Below are positions 19,601-30,215 of a stretch of DNA of 64,000 nucleotides, piece by piece. This DNA comes from CAVRIA01 sp963721115. GTDB lineage: Bacteria; Desulfobacterota; Binatia; HRBIN30; CADEER01. Position 1 is the stretch's first letter. Each line of letters starts with the position of its first letter. The notes under the pieces are model-generated. The model was not told the origin of the DNA. It searched no databases and was given only the letters and a program-made list of their open reading frames with translations. Location of the stretch: contig CAVRIA010000009.1 of assembly GCA_963721115.1 (NCBI GenBank), forward strand, positions 186,001 to 250,000. Direction: 5' to 3'. Position numbers and translations under genes: made by a program.

Positions 19601-20596
19601 TGTTGAGCGGAGCGCCGAGGACGAAGACGCGGACCGTCTTGGTCGTCGCGGTCTCACTGCCCGGCGGCTCGCTGGCGGAGAGGCTACGGGCCAGAGCGGG
19701 ATTGATCGCGCAGTTGGCCGGATCGATGAAGAACGCCTGCTTGTTGTAGGTGATGTCGTTGCCGGTAGCGGCGACCTCCAGTCCCGAGCTGGTCAGACTG
19801 GCCGTGATGGGGACCGTGCTGCCCGCCAGACCGACGCCGGTGTTCAGGTCGATGTGGACGATCTGCGGCGTGTTGGTGGGGGTCGAAGTCGGTGTGTTGG
19901 TCGGCGTCGCCGTCGGAGTGCTGGTCGGCGTACGGGTCGGCGTCGCCGTCGGCGTGAACGTCGGCGTGCTCGTCGGGGTGTTGGTCGGTGTCGCCGTGGG
20001 CGTGTTCGTGTTGGTAGGCGTCGCCGTCGGTGTGTTGGTCGGCGTCGCGCGTCGCCGTGCGTGTTGGTCGGCGTCGCCGTCGGTGTATTGGTGGGCGTCG
20101 CGGTGGGCGTGCTCGTCGGTGTGTTGGTCGGCGTCGCCGTGGGCGTGTTCGTGTTGGTGGGCGTCGCCGTCGGTGTATTGGTGGGCGTACTCGTCGGCGT
20201 ATTGGTGGCCGTATTCGTCGGCGTGGCGGAGGGCGACGCGGTCGGAGTGCTGGTGTTGGTAGCGGTCGCCGTCGGCGTATTGGTGGGCGTACTCGTCGGC
20301 GTGGCGGAGGGCGACACGGTCGGGGTGCTGGTGCTGGTGGCCGTCGCCGTCGGTGTATCGACGGGCGTCGCGGTCGGCGTGGTCGTCGGCGTAGTGGACG
20401 GCGTCGCCGTCGGGGTGTTCGTCGGGGTCACCGTGAAGGTCGGCGTGAGCGTGGCCGTGGTCGTCGGTGTAATGGTCGCCGTATCGGTCGGCGTCAGGGT
20501 CGGCGTGCTCGTCTGCGCCCGGGCCCCCTCGGCCACGGAAAGCGCCAGAAGAGCGACCAAGATGGTCGTCAGCGGCGTAAAGCGTCGTACTCTCAC
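13668..20596 (-). CDS. Scaffoldin-like giant secreted protein: five cohesin-like modules, Thr-Pro linkers, DUF11-like repeats (one frameshift)
   Basis: About 2308 residues once a shift at ~20041-20060 is bridged. A GTG start at 20596 with AAAGGA upstream opens a signal peptide (FTPLTTILVALLALSVAEGARAQ). Then come six Thr-Pro linkers alternating with five copies of a ~145-residue module (HIDLGTGTGLAGGTVNIPVTL... GNDIAFDPTKVDLQPTDCVVNP... PDGLIYTCTF... VVGTNGSI) at about 19430-19860, 18300-18740, 17110-17550, 16295-16735 and 15695-16160. Their pattern (x-A-G-x-x-V-x-I-P-V-T-L, then F-D-P) is that of cohesin domains. The last ~620 residues (13668-15530) are DUF11/CARDB-like beta repeats. Its two neighbours carry dockerin-like ends, so a surface scaffold role is inferred. 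The cohesin assignment is by pattern, not by search. Confidence 0.8.
15532..20520 (-). repeat. Thr-Pro (TPTxTP) linker tandem repeats within the scaffoldin-like gene
   Basis: Six linker blocks at roughly 15532-15690, 16150-16300, 16750-17115, 17560-18305, 18750-19430 and 19865-20520, built on an 18-bp period that encodes Thr-Pro-Thr-x-Thr-Pro. On the plus strand the same DNA reads as endless Val-Gly repeats, which are artefacts. Block length varies strongly (150 to 745 bp), as expected from slippage or unequal recombination. Such linkers are flexible and often glycosylated in exported proteins. Confidence 0.85.
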
Positions 20597-20639
20597 GGCG
20601 GTTTCCTTTACCAAGGCAGTTCGCGATTTCTCTTCGGGT

Positions 20640-22175
20640 TCACTGGTTGGCGACCAGCACGAGCACCTGTAGGAGATCGGCCGCGGTGACCTGGCCGTCC
20701 CCGTCGACGTCGGCGGCACTGCATCCAGGGGCGAAGATCCTCTCGATCACGGCATCGATGTCGGCCGCATCGATACGCCCGTCGCAGTTCGCATCGCCGG
20801 GGCCGAGGGGAGTCGTCATCACGATCGGGGTGCGTGTCGGTGTCGCCGTAGCGGTGCGCGACGGGGTCAGGGTGCGCGACGGGGTCAGGGTGCGCGTCGG
20901 GGTCGAGGTCCGGCTGGGGGTGAAGGTGCGCGTCGGGGTCGGGGTGATCGTCGGCGTCGGGCTGGGTGTGAACGGGGCGTCCGCCCCGCGCAGGACGACC
21001 ACGACGCGGTCCTCCTCCAGGGAGCTGGCCGCTACGTCGAGGGCGCCGTCGCCGTTCAGGTCCGCCAAAGTGACGGCATCCAGGGTCGGGTCGGTCGCGA
21101 TCGTCTCGCCAAAGGCGAAGCCGGTGCCGTTTCCGACCCAGAGCTCCGCCCCCTGAACGCCCAGCACCACCAGATCGGGCCGCGAGTCGCCGTTGAAATC
21201 GGCGCTGGTCATCGCTTTGGGGAGGAGGCCAACTGGGGTGAGTGACGGTGCGGCGAAGGTACGCGAGGCGGTTTGGGAGAAGGTCAGGAGGCGACTCGTC
21301 GACAGACTGGTCACCAAGACGTCCGGCAGCGGGGTGGAATCGACGTTGGCGATCAGGACGGAGGAGGGGGAGGCGACGTCCGCCAGCGTCACCGGAGAAG
21401 CCAGCGGGGTGGCGCTCCCCGTTCCATAGAGGAGGTACACCCGGCGGTCGTCGGCGTCGCCGACCACGACATCGGGATGGCTGTCCGCGTCGAGCCGGCC
21501 GACGGCGGCCATCGAAGGCGACGTACCCACCTGCACGGCTACGGGGGAGCCGAACGACCCTGTGGGGACTCCTCCCGACGTCTGACCCGCCAGAACCGAG
21601 ACGAGGCCGGTCGGTGTCCCGTTGGTCGTTTGCTGGTGGCAGACGACCAGGTCGAGTACGCCGTCACCCGTCACGTCGGCCGCCTCGATACATTGCGGAA
21701 AGAATCCAGCCAGGCGCCGGACGGCAGGGTTGGAGAATTGTCCGTTGCCCGAGTCGAGATAGACGAGAACCGTGGCGCGGATCGGAAAGCTGCTGATGTC
21801 GTCGACCGCCAGCGCCACGTCTCCGCGACCGTCGCCATTGAAGTCGGCGGCCGCGGCGGCCTGAAGGATGTAGGTCGAAGCGTCCAGGACCATGCGGCTT
21901 TCCGGGAAAAAGCTCCCCTGTCCTCGGTTGAAGAGGAAGGACAACGATGGTCCCTCCGCTCCGGCCGCGTTGGCAGTCATGAGATCGACTCCCGGCTGAG
22001 AGTCGAAGGCGCCCGCCCGCACCGCCACCGGAGACCCATCGACGTCATAGCTCGATGGCCGTCCGAACAACGGTGCAGCGCTCGCGAACCCCACGAAGAC
22101 AAGGCTTAACATCCCCCACACCAGGCAATAGTACGCAATTCGCCTGCCGAAAGGCGTCCCAAAGCAAACTCGCAT
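20640..22175 (-). CDS. Secreted FG-GAP/VCBS beta-propeller protein with C-terminal dockerin
   Basis: 511 residues: a signal peptide (IAYYCLVWGMLSLVFVGFASA), a seven-bladed FG-GAP-type propeller with repeated D-F-N-G-D-G/x-D motifs (AAADFNGDGRGDVALAV, AADVTGDGVLDLVV, TSADFNGDSRPDLVVLG, LADLNGDGALDVAAS), a Thr-Pro/Thr-Arg linker, then a dockerin-like pair of calcium loops (DANCDGRIDAAD and DVDGDGQVTAAD). Dockerins bind cohesins, and the neighbouring 3' gene carries five cohesin-like modules, so it is a likely passenger of that scaffold. The ATG at 22175 is chosen because the signal peptide follows directly; frame upstream is not conserved in character. The scaffoldin-like gene starts 44 bp downstream of its stop, same strand. 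Confidence 0.85.
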   Translation of the reverse strand: MRVCFGTPFGRRIAYYCLVWGMLSLVFVGFASAAPLFGRPSSYDVDGSPVAVRAGAFDSQPGVDLMTANAAGAEGPSLSFLFNRGQGSFFPESRMVLDASTYILQAAAAADFNGDGRGDVALAVDDISSFPIRATVLVYLDSGNGQFSNPAVRRLAGFFPQCIEAADVTGDGVLDLVVCHQQTTNGTPTGLVSVLAGQTSGGVPTGSFGSPVAVQVGTSPSMAAVGRLDADSHPDVVVGDADDRRVYLLYGTGSATPLASPVTLADVASPSSVLIANVDSTPLPDVLVTSLSTSRLLTFSQTASRTFAAPSLTPVGLLPKAMTSADFNGDSRPDLVVLGVQGAELWVGNGTGFAFGETIATDPTLDAVTLADLNGDGALDVAASSLEEDRVVVVLRGADAPFTPSPTPTITPTPTRTFTPSRTSTPTRTLTPSRTLTPSRTATATPTRTPIVMTTPLGPGDANCDGRIDAADIDAVIERIFAPGCSAADVDGDGQVTAADLLQVLVLVANQ

Positions 22176-22209
22176 CAAATAAGGCCTGGTTGTGCGTATC
22201 CTAGGGTGG

Positions 22210-22246
22210 GCAGCGGCCTTATTGCAAGGCAATAAGGCGCCGCTGC
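22210..22246. promoter_or_regulatory. Long hairpin in the divergent promoter region
   Basis: Left arm GCAGCGGCCTTATTG (22210-22224), loop CAAGG, right arm CAATAAGGCGCCGCTGC (22230-22246); the arms pair fully apart from a 2-base bulge. It sits between the divergent dockerin-bearing propeller genes (starts at 22175 and 22317), so it could be a regulator binding site or a 5'-leader structure for the leftward gene. Confidence 0.5.
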
Positions 22247-22316
22247 AAGGCCGATATGTGGCTCGCGATTTCTCTTGCTGGTCACTCGGGGTTTGCCGTA
22301 TAGAAGAGGGACTCGT

Positions 22317-23612
22317 ATGTCGTGCAGAATCCCCCGCGGCTATCGCCCGGGGGCCGCGCCGAGCCGATCCGGAAGGGTCGCTCGGGCGATGGCCCTCGCC
22401 TTGAGCGCGCTCGTCGCCGCGGCCCTGCCCGCCGGCGCCCAGCAACAGTGCGCCTACGTCGTGAGCCAGCTCGTCGGAAGGGTTTCGCTGATCGACACCG
22501 CGACGAACGAGCTCCTCGGCACCGTCCCGGTGTGCGCGCAGAACACCTGCCGGCCACCGGGCTGGCAGTGGAGCCCGGCGGCGACCGCGTCTACGTCACC
22601 ACGACAAGCGCTCCCTCCGCCGTGAGCGTCTTCGAGATCGATACGAGGGCTCTGCTCGCCAACGTGCCGGTCGGAACGTCGCCCTTCGCGATTGCCTTCG
22701 CCCCCAACGGCGATGCCTACGTTCCCAATTTCGGCTCCGCCAGCGTCTCCGTGATCGAAACGACCGGAAACACGGTAGTCGACACGATCACCGTCGGCGT
22801 GCACCCGAGCGACATTGCGATCACCGGCGCCGGGATCGCCTACGTCGAACAATCAGGACGACGGCACGGTGTCGGTGATCGATACGGCGGACAACTCCGT
22901 GATCACGACCATCGACGTCGGGGGGCAACCCTCGGGCCTGGCGGCATCGCCCGACGGGGCGGAGGTGTACGTCGCGAATCAGATGACCGGCTCGGTGTCG
23001 GTGATCGAGACCAGCTCGAACTCGGTGGTCGACACGATCCAGGTCGGCACGAGCCCGCGCGGGACCGACTTCGCCCCCAACGGATCGCGCGCCTACGTCG
23101 CGAACGTCGGGGCGAACTCGGTGTCGGTCATCGATACGGCCCAACGCAGCGTCGTCGACACGGTGACGGTAGGCCCCATGCCCTTTGCCATCGCTGTGAC
23201 GCCAGGAGGAGGCTTCGCCTACGTTGCCAACTTGGGAGGCGGCAGCGGCAGCATCTCCATCATCGACACGTCGACGAACACCGTCACCGACACCCTGCCC
23301 GCCGGAGGCGGGCCGTACGACATCGCCTTTGCGCGCTGCCCGGAGATTCCGACGCCGACGCCGACTCTGCCGCCCACGTCCACGCCCACGAATACGGCGC
23401 CGCCGGGAACCACTCCGACGCCGATCGCCTGTCCGGGCGACTGCAACGGCGACGGCGAGGTGTCCATCGACGAGCTCATCCGCGGCGTCAACATCGCCCT
23501 AGGCAACACGCCGGTCAGCGATTGCGAGGCCTTCGACACCGACGGCTCGGGCGCCGTGGAGATCAACGAGCTCATCGCGGCCGTGAACAAAGCCCTCGTC
23601 GGCTGTGGCTGA
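22317..23612 (+). CDS. Secreted YVTN-type beta-propeller protein with C-terminal dockerin-like EF-hand pair (two frameshifts)
   Basis: ATG at 22317 with GAGGG upstream and a signal peptide (RAMALALSALVAAALPAGAQ). The propeller repeats (SVSVIETTGNTVVDTITVGVHP, YVANVGANSVSVIDTAQRSVVDTVTVG) are of the YVTN/Lvp type of surface proteins. After a short Thr-Pro linker the C-terminus has two calcium loops (DCNGDGEVSIDE, DTDGSGAVEINE), dockerin-like with Glu at position 12. The frame is broken twice, at ~22548-22556 and ~22843-22848, and the two shifts cancel, so the length 22317-23612 is a whole number of codons (431 residues). It may be a second passenger for the cohesin scaffold encoded by the divergent cluster. 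Confidence 0.78.
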
Positions 23613-24540
23613 GCCGGCCCGGCGAGCTCAACGACCGGCTGCCTCCCGGCGCTTCGACGAGAGCGGGTGTGCGGCGTCTTCGATCCTTCTCGCTTCGCGC
23701 CCTGCCGGGGCTCGCGGCGTTCGCCGCTTGGCCGCCGGCTGCCTCGTCCCGTTGTTGATCGGCGGCTGCGCGGCGCGACAGGGTGGAGCCGTTCTCTCCG
23801 ACGCTCACGCGAGCCAACCGGGCATGCCCTGCACGGAGGCGGTGCGGGTCGCGAGAGGGACCCTGGTGCGCATGGGGTACACGATCGGCGAAACGGAGCT
23901 GCCGAAGCCCGGCCGGCCGGGGAACATCAGCGGTCGCAAGGCGGGAGCCTGGTCGCCCGGGGCCGGCGAGGCCGGCGAGCCCTACGACGTCCAGGTCCGC
24001 ATCACCTGCTCGGACCGGGGGGCGGAGTTCGACGCCGTTACGCGCGAGCCCCTGACGTCGAGGTTGAGCTTCCGCCACGACTTCCCGGCGGCGCTCGAGC
24101 AGGTCGCCTCGCGGCGCGTGGTCCAGCCGCGCGTCGACGACGCGCCGCGTCCCGGCCTGCAGATCTCCCTGCGGCCGCTGCGCGGCAGCGAAGCGAGCGG
24201 CGAGTTCGGAGTCGACCTGGCGGCGCTGGGGATCACGCCCGTTCGCGTCGAGATCGCCAATCGAACCGGGCGGGCCTACGCGTTCCGGCCCGACGGCGTC
24301 CGCCTCGTCACCCAGGAAGGTCAGCGCACGAAGGCCCTGCCGCTCCCCGGCCCCGCAGCGGGTTTGGACGCCGAGCATCGGCGGCGGCTGCGCGACGCGC
24401 TCATCGCCGAAGGCGAGGTCGCGCCGGGCGCGACGTTGAAGGGGTACCTCTACTTTCCCGCCGTCGCGTATCGCCGCGCCACTCTGATCTTCACCGACCG
24501 AGAGAGCGGGGAGGAAGAGGGGTTCCGGGTCGAGTTCTGA
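23605..24540 (+). CDS. Putative lipoprotein of unknown function
   Basis: 311 residues from the ATG at 23605, which overlaps the stop of the propeller gene. A hydrophobic stretch with lipobox (LAAGCLVPLLIGGC, Cys at ~residue 55) marks an outer-membrane-type lipoprotein; the unusually long lead before it suggests the true start is downstream, but no good ATG/GTG is in frame there. The mature part begins with a ~70-residue segment with two Cys residues (CTEAVRVARGTLVRMGYTIGETELPKPGRPG...). It ends in a beta-rich domain (PVRVEIANRTGRAYAFRPDGVRLVTQEGQR... GATLKGYLYFPAVAYRRATLIFTD). No named family is recognised. Confidence 0.65.
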   Translation: MAEPARRAQRPAASRRFDESGCAASSILLASRPAGARGVRRLAAGCLVPLLIGGCAARQGGAVLSDAHASQPGMPCTEAVRVARGTLVRMGYTIGETELPKPGRPGNISGRKAGAWSPGAGEAGEPYDVQVRITCSDRGAEFDAVTREPLTSRLSFRHDFPAALEQVASRRVVQPRVDDAPRPGLQISLRPLRGSEASGEFGVDLAALGITPVRVEIANRTGRAYAFRPDGVRLVTQEGQRTKALPLPGPAAGLDAEHRRRLRDALIAEGEVAPGATLKGYLYFPAVAYRRATLIFTDRESGEEEGFRVEF

Positions 24541-24617
24541 GCCGGCGCGATCGGGTTCGCTGCGCTGCCGGATGCGACGATGCCTCGTGCGGCGCGGGGC
24601 GAGGAACGACGAGCGAC

Positions 24618-26598
24618 TCAGCCCGCGTTGCCCAGGCGCAGCGGGCGCGGGCCGGGGGCGATCGTCGCGAGGCGGGCGGTGACGATGCCGGTGATCCGAT
24701 CGACGGAGAGACCGGCATCGGCGAGCTGCTGGGTGCGATCGCCGTGATCGATGAAGCGGTCCGGCAGGGCGAGGATCTCGATGCGGTTGGCGTCGAACTG
24801 ACCCTTGATCTCGCTGCCGAGCTCCGCCACGGCCGAGCCGAAGCCGCCCGCGGCGACGTGGTCCTCGAGCGTGAACACGATGGGCTGTCGCTTCAGCTCC
24901 TCGAGGATGAGCTCGCGGTCGAGCGGCTTGGCGAAGCGCGCGTCGACGACCGCCAGCGCCAGCCCGGTGGTCTCCAGGACGCGCCGGCGCACCTCCAGCG
25001 CGGCGTAGGCGAGCGGACCGTAGGCCAGCAGGCAGCCGTCCCTGCCGTCGGCCAGGCGCTCGCCTTCACCGATACCCAGATCCCGGTGCGGAAGCTGCGC
25101 CTCCGGCGCCGCTCCCGCACCGCGCGGGAAGCGGATCGCCACCGGGCCGTCGCAGCGCATGGCCAGATCCATCATCCGCGCCAGCTCCCCGGTGTCGCGC
25201 GGCGCCATCAGCGTGAAGTTCGGGAGGCAACGCAGGTAGGCGATGTCGAAGACGCCGTTGTGCGTGGCGCCGTCGGAGCCGACCAGCCCGCCGCGGTCGA
25301 GACAGAACAGCACCGGCGCGCGCTGCAGCGCCACCTCCTGAAAGATCTGATCGTAGGCGCGCTGCAGGAAGGTCGAATAGATCGCGCAAATCGGGCGGTA
25401 GCCGGCCAACGCGAGGCCGGCGGCGAGACCGACCGCGTGCTGCTCGGCCATGCCGACGTCGAGACAGCGATCGGGGAATCGCTGCTGCATCTTCACCAGG
25501 CCGGTGCCCTCGAGCATGGCGGCGGTGAGCACCACGACCCGCGGGTCGCGCTCGGCCATGACCATGGCGTGCTCGGCGAAGGCGGCCGTGAAGCTCGGTC
25601 CCCCTTGCTGGGGATACTCCTTCTCGGCGGCGCCGGCGACGACCTTGCTCGGGGGGGCGGCGTGGTAGCAGGTCTTTTCCGGCTCGTCGTCGCGATAGCC
25701 GCGGCCCTTCCTGGTGACCGCGTGGATCAGCACCGGACGGCGCATCCAGTGGGTGGCGCGAAAGGCGTTGCGCAGCGCGTCGACGTCGTGTCCGTCGATC
25801 GGGCCGTAGTAGAAGAACCCGAGCTCCTCGAAGATGATCCCCAGAGCGTGCTGCGGGATGATGCCCTGCAGGGAGTGGTACCAGCGCTGCAGGACGTCCT
25901 CGATCTCGTCGCCGACGCGCCGGGATCTTCTTGATCGCGCGCTGGATCGTGCGCAGCCGGTCGTTCAGCCAGGTCGAGCTGCGCACCCGCGACAGGTAGG
26001 AGCTCATGGCGCCGACGCTCGGGCTGATGCTCATGTTGTTGTCGTTGAGGACGACGACCAGGTTGAGGTCGCGGAACGTGCCGCCGTGGTTGAGCGCCTC
26101 GTAGGCGTTGCCTTCCTGCAGCGAGCCGTCGCCGATCACGGCGACCGCTTTGCGCTCCGCGTCCTCCGGCCGGCCGCGCCAGGCCAGGGCGAACCCCATG
26201 GCGGTCGAGATGCTCGTGCCGCCGTGCCCGGTCTTCACCGTGTCGTACGAGGACTCGGCCGGATCGGGGAAGCCCGAGAGGCCGCCCCACTGCCGCAGCG
26301 TCTCGAAGCGCGGGCCGCGCCCGGTGAGCAGCTTGTGCGGGTAGCACTGGTGGCCGACGTCCCACACCAGCTTGTCGCGGTCGTTGAAGTCGAACTCCGC
26401 GAACAGGGCCAGGGTCAGCTCGACCACGCCCAGTCCGGCTCCGAGGTGCCCGCCGGTGCGGGTGACGGAGTCGATGATGAAGGAGCGGATCTCGGCGGCG
26501 AGCAGGCGCAGCCCCTCGCCGTCCATGTCCTTCACGTCCGCCGGCGAGTCGAGCGACTCGAGCAGCGGGAACGGAGAATCGAGTTCCGGCGCCTTCAT
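24618..26598 (-). CDS. dxs: 1-deoxy-D-xylulose-5-phosphate synthase (one frameshift)
   Basis: Makes DXP from pyruvate and glyceraldehyde-3-phosphate, the first step of the MEP isoprenoid pathway, with thiamine diphosphate. The N-terminal part (GGHLGAGLGVVELTLAL, VWDVGHQCYPHKLLTGR, GDGSLQEGNAYEALNHGG... NDNNMSIS) holds the ThDP site. The C-terminal part (MAEQHAVGLAAGLALAG, DRGGLVGSDGATHNGVFDIAYLR) is in the frame after a shift. A single extra base at ~25915-25922 (after AIKKIP) separates them; removing it restores GDEIEDVLQRWYHSLQGI and gives 659 residues, normal for DXS. It is the last gene behind the respiratory cluster, 26 bp after the oxidase subunit IV stop. Confidence 0.93.
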
Positions 26599-26623
26599 CG
26601 GGACCACCGGCGCGTGTCGCGGT

Positions 26624-26926
26624 TCATTTCCCCGGGAATCCCAGCCAGCCGCGGCTCAGCACGTCGCTCATGGTGAACAAGATTAGCACGCCGAGCCAGA
26701 AGAATCCGCCACCCACCACCACCCAGGTGAAACGCTGCCCATAGTACACGTGCATGAAGAACAGGATCACCAGGATCGCCTTGACGACGGCGATGGTGAG
26801 AGCGACCACGGCGTTGAGGCGTCCGAGATCGATGAAGGCGACGCCCGTGGTCAGGGCGGTCAGCGCCAGCAGCGCCGCGAAGACCGCGAAGTAGACCGAT
26901 TTCGGTACGAGGTGTTCCTCGGACAT
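26624..26926 (-). CDS. Cytochrome c oxidase subunit IV (caa3 type)
   Basis: 100 residues with three transmembrane helices (YFAVFAALLALTALTTGVAFI, AVVALTIAVVKAILVILFFMHVYYG, TWVVVGGGFFWLGVLILFTMSDV). The K-x-x-L-V-x-x-F-F-M-H-V motif is the signature of prokaryotic subunit IV (COX4_pro) proteins that accompany caa3 oxidases. It assists assembly or stability of the oxidase in the cytoplasmic membrane. It follows subunit III by 25 bp. Confidence 0.9.
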   Translation of the reverse strand: MSEEHLVPKSVYFAVFAALLALTALTTGVAFIDLGRLNAVVALTIAVVKAILVILFFMHVYYGQRFTWVVVGGGFFWLGVLILFTMSDVLSRGWLGFPGK

Positions 26927-26950
26927 CCGTCTCGCCTCCCTGAGCGCCGC

Positions 26951-27593
26951 TCAGCCGCCGTGGCGGCCAACCAGGTAGAGCAGCGGGAAGAGAAAGATCC
27001 ATACGATGTCGACGAAGTGCCAGTACAGGCCGGTGATCTCCACCGGCGTGTGGTACGAGCGCCCGTAGACTCCGCGCCGCGCCTTGACGGTCAGCACGGT
27101 GAGAATGCCGAGCCCGATGATCATGTGGAGCGCGTGCAGGCCGGTCATGGCGAAGTAGAGCGAGAAGAAGAGCTCGGCGTTGCCCGAGTCCGGCCCGGGG
27201 AAGCGGAAGTGTGGGCCGGGGACCAGGTGCTCGTGGAACTTGTGCCAGTACTCGAATCCCTTGATGCCGAGAAAGACCGAGCCGAGCAGCATGGTGAGGA
27301 TCAGGCAGCGCACCAGCATGCTGCGGTTGCCGGACTGCGCGCCGTAGACGGCGAGGGCCATGGTCAGGCTGCTGGTGATGAGAACGATGGTGTTGGTCGT
27401 TCCGAGCCTGACGTCGAGGTAGTTGCTGGCGTGGGCGAAGATGCCGGGGTAGTCGCTCCGGTAGACGACGTAGGCGGTGAAGATGCCGCCGAAGAACATG
27501 ATCTCCGTGACCAGGAACACCCACATCCCCAGCGTCGACGCCTCGCGCTGCTGATCGGCGTCGTCGAAGTGGTGCGCGACGTGAGAGACGGTG

Positions 27594-27601
<8 letters not shown>
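26951..27601 (-). CDS. Cytochrome c oxidase subunit III
   Basis: 216 residues starting at a TTG (27601) that overlaps the end of subunit I by 8 bp. Helices and motifs typical of heme-copper oxidase subunit III are visible: STLGMWVFLVTEIMFFGGIFTAYVVYR, NTIVLITSSLTMALAV, KGFEYWHKF, FFSLYFAMTGLHALHMIIGL and the terminal YWHFVDIVWIFLFPLLYL. Subunit III stabilises the oxidase core and its proton uptake. It is part of the caa3 operon. Confidence 0.93.
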
Positions 27602-29210
<1,609 letters not shown>

Positions 29211-29213
29211 GGC

Positions 29214-30209
29214 TCACGAGTCCTGCGCCGGATGCGCGGCGGCGGGTTCGGCGCCCTTGCCTTCCGCCTGGCTGGAGAGCGACTTGATGTACTGGATGAG
29301 CTGCAGGACGCTCTCTTCGTTGATCTGCCCCTGGAACGTCGGCATGACGGGCTTGTAGCCGGCGACCACCTTGGCCTTGGGGTTGAGGATCGACTCGCGA
29401 ATGTAGGCGTCGTCGGCGGTCAGCGTGCGGCCGTTGCTCAGGTGCACGGTGCTGCCGTACAGGCCGACCAGGGCGGGGCCGAGGCCGCCGCTGCCGCCGG
29501 CGCGATGGCAGGTCACGCATCCGTACTTCTGAAACAGGCTCTCTCCGGTGCTTGCCACCGGCTGACCCGTCGCCCCGGTCTGCGGAGCGCTCAGCCAGGC
29601 CTGGTAAGCCGACTGCTCCATGACGTCGATCCAGCCGATCATGCTCGCGTGTTCCGTGCCGCAGTACTCGGCGCAGAACAGATGGTAACGGCCGGGCTTG
29701 GTGGCCTGGAACCACGTCGTGGTGTAGCGCCCCGGAACGACGTCCGCCTTGATGCGGAAGGCGGGCACGAAGAAGCTGTGGATCACGTCTTCCGACGTCA
29801 TGGTGAGCTTGATCGGCTGGCCGACCGGAACGTGCAGCTCGTTGATCTCCCGCCGGCCTTCCAGATGCTGAAGCTTCCACATCCACTGCCTTGCGACGAC
29901 CAGGACCTCGAGGGAGTCGTCCGGCGGCCGGGAGATCTCGAGATAGACGCTGGCGCCCCAGAAGAACATGATCATCGTGATCGCGAACGGGATCACGGTC
30001 CAGATCAGCTCGAGGCGCAGCGAGCCGTGAATCGGCTTCGGACGCTCGTCGTCCGATCGCCGCCGGTAGCGGATGGCGAAGCCGACCACCAGGACGGCGA
30101 TCAGGATCGAGAAGAACCCGCTCACGGCGATCAGGAAGAAGTAGAGGGAATCCACGTGCCTGGCGACCGTGGATGCCTCGACGGGGAAAAGGGGAAAGTT
30201 GGAAAGCAT
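29214..30209 (-). CDS. Cytochrome c oxidase subunit II with fused cytochrome c domain (caa3)
   Basis: 331 residues. Two N-terminal helices (LYFFLIAVSGFFSILIAVLVVGFAI, LIWTVIPFAITMIMFFWGASVY) are followed by the cupredoxin domain with the complete CuA site (H in DVIHSFFVPAF, then CAEYCGTEHASM). After residue ~225 comes a class I cytochrome c domain with CVTCH and a distal Met (VMPTF). This fusion defines a caa3 oxidase, which takes electrons from the membrane-bound cytochromes of alternative complex III. Stop and next start are 3 bp apart. Confidence 0.95.
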   Translation of the reverse strand: MLSNFPLFPVEASTVARHVDSLYFFLIAVSGFFSILIAVLVVGFAIRYRRRSDDERPKPIHGSLRLELIWTVIPFAITMIMFFWGASVYLEISRPPDDSLEVLVVARQWMWKLQHLEGRREINELHVPVGQPIKLTMTSEDVIHSFFVPAFRIKADVVPGRYTTTWFQATKPGRYHLFCAEYCGTEHASMIGWIDVMEQSAYQAWLSAPQTGATGQPVASTGESLFQKYGCVTCHRAGGSGGLGPALVGLYGSTVHLSNGRTLTADDAYIRESILNPKAKVVAGYKPVMPTFQGQINEESVLQLIQYIKSLSSQAEGKGAEPAAAHPAQDS

Positions 30210-30215
30210 CTCTTC

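Noticed and set aside
14430..20672. Very long plus-strand open frames (up to 2080 codons) opposite the scaffold gene, rich in Val-Gly or Arg-Arg
   Set aside because: They are the antisense reading of Thr-Pro codons; the minus strand carries signal peptide, cohesin-like modules and DUF11-like repeats.
22275..22308. Possible sigma-70 promoter (TTGCTG, then TATAGA) before the YVTN propeller gene
   Set aside because: The -10-like box is almost adjacent to the Shine-Dalgarno sequence and ATG, leaving no room for a normal leader; not convincing without 5'-end data.
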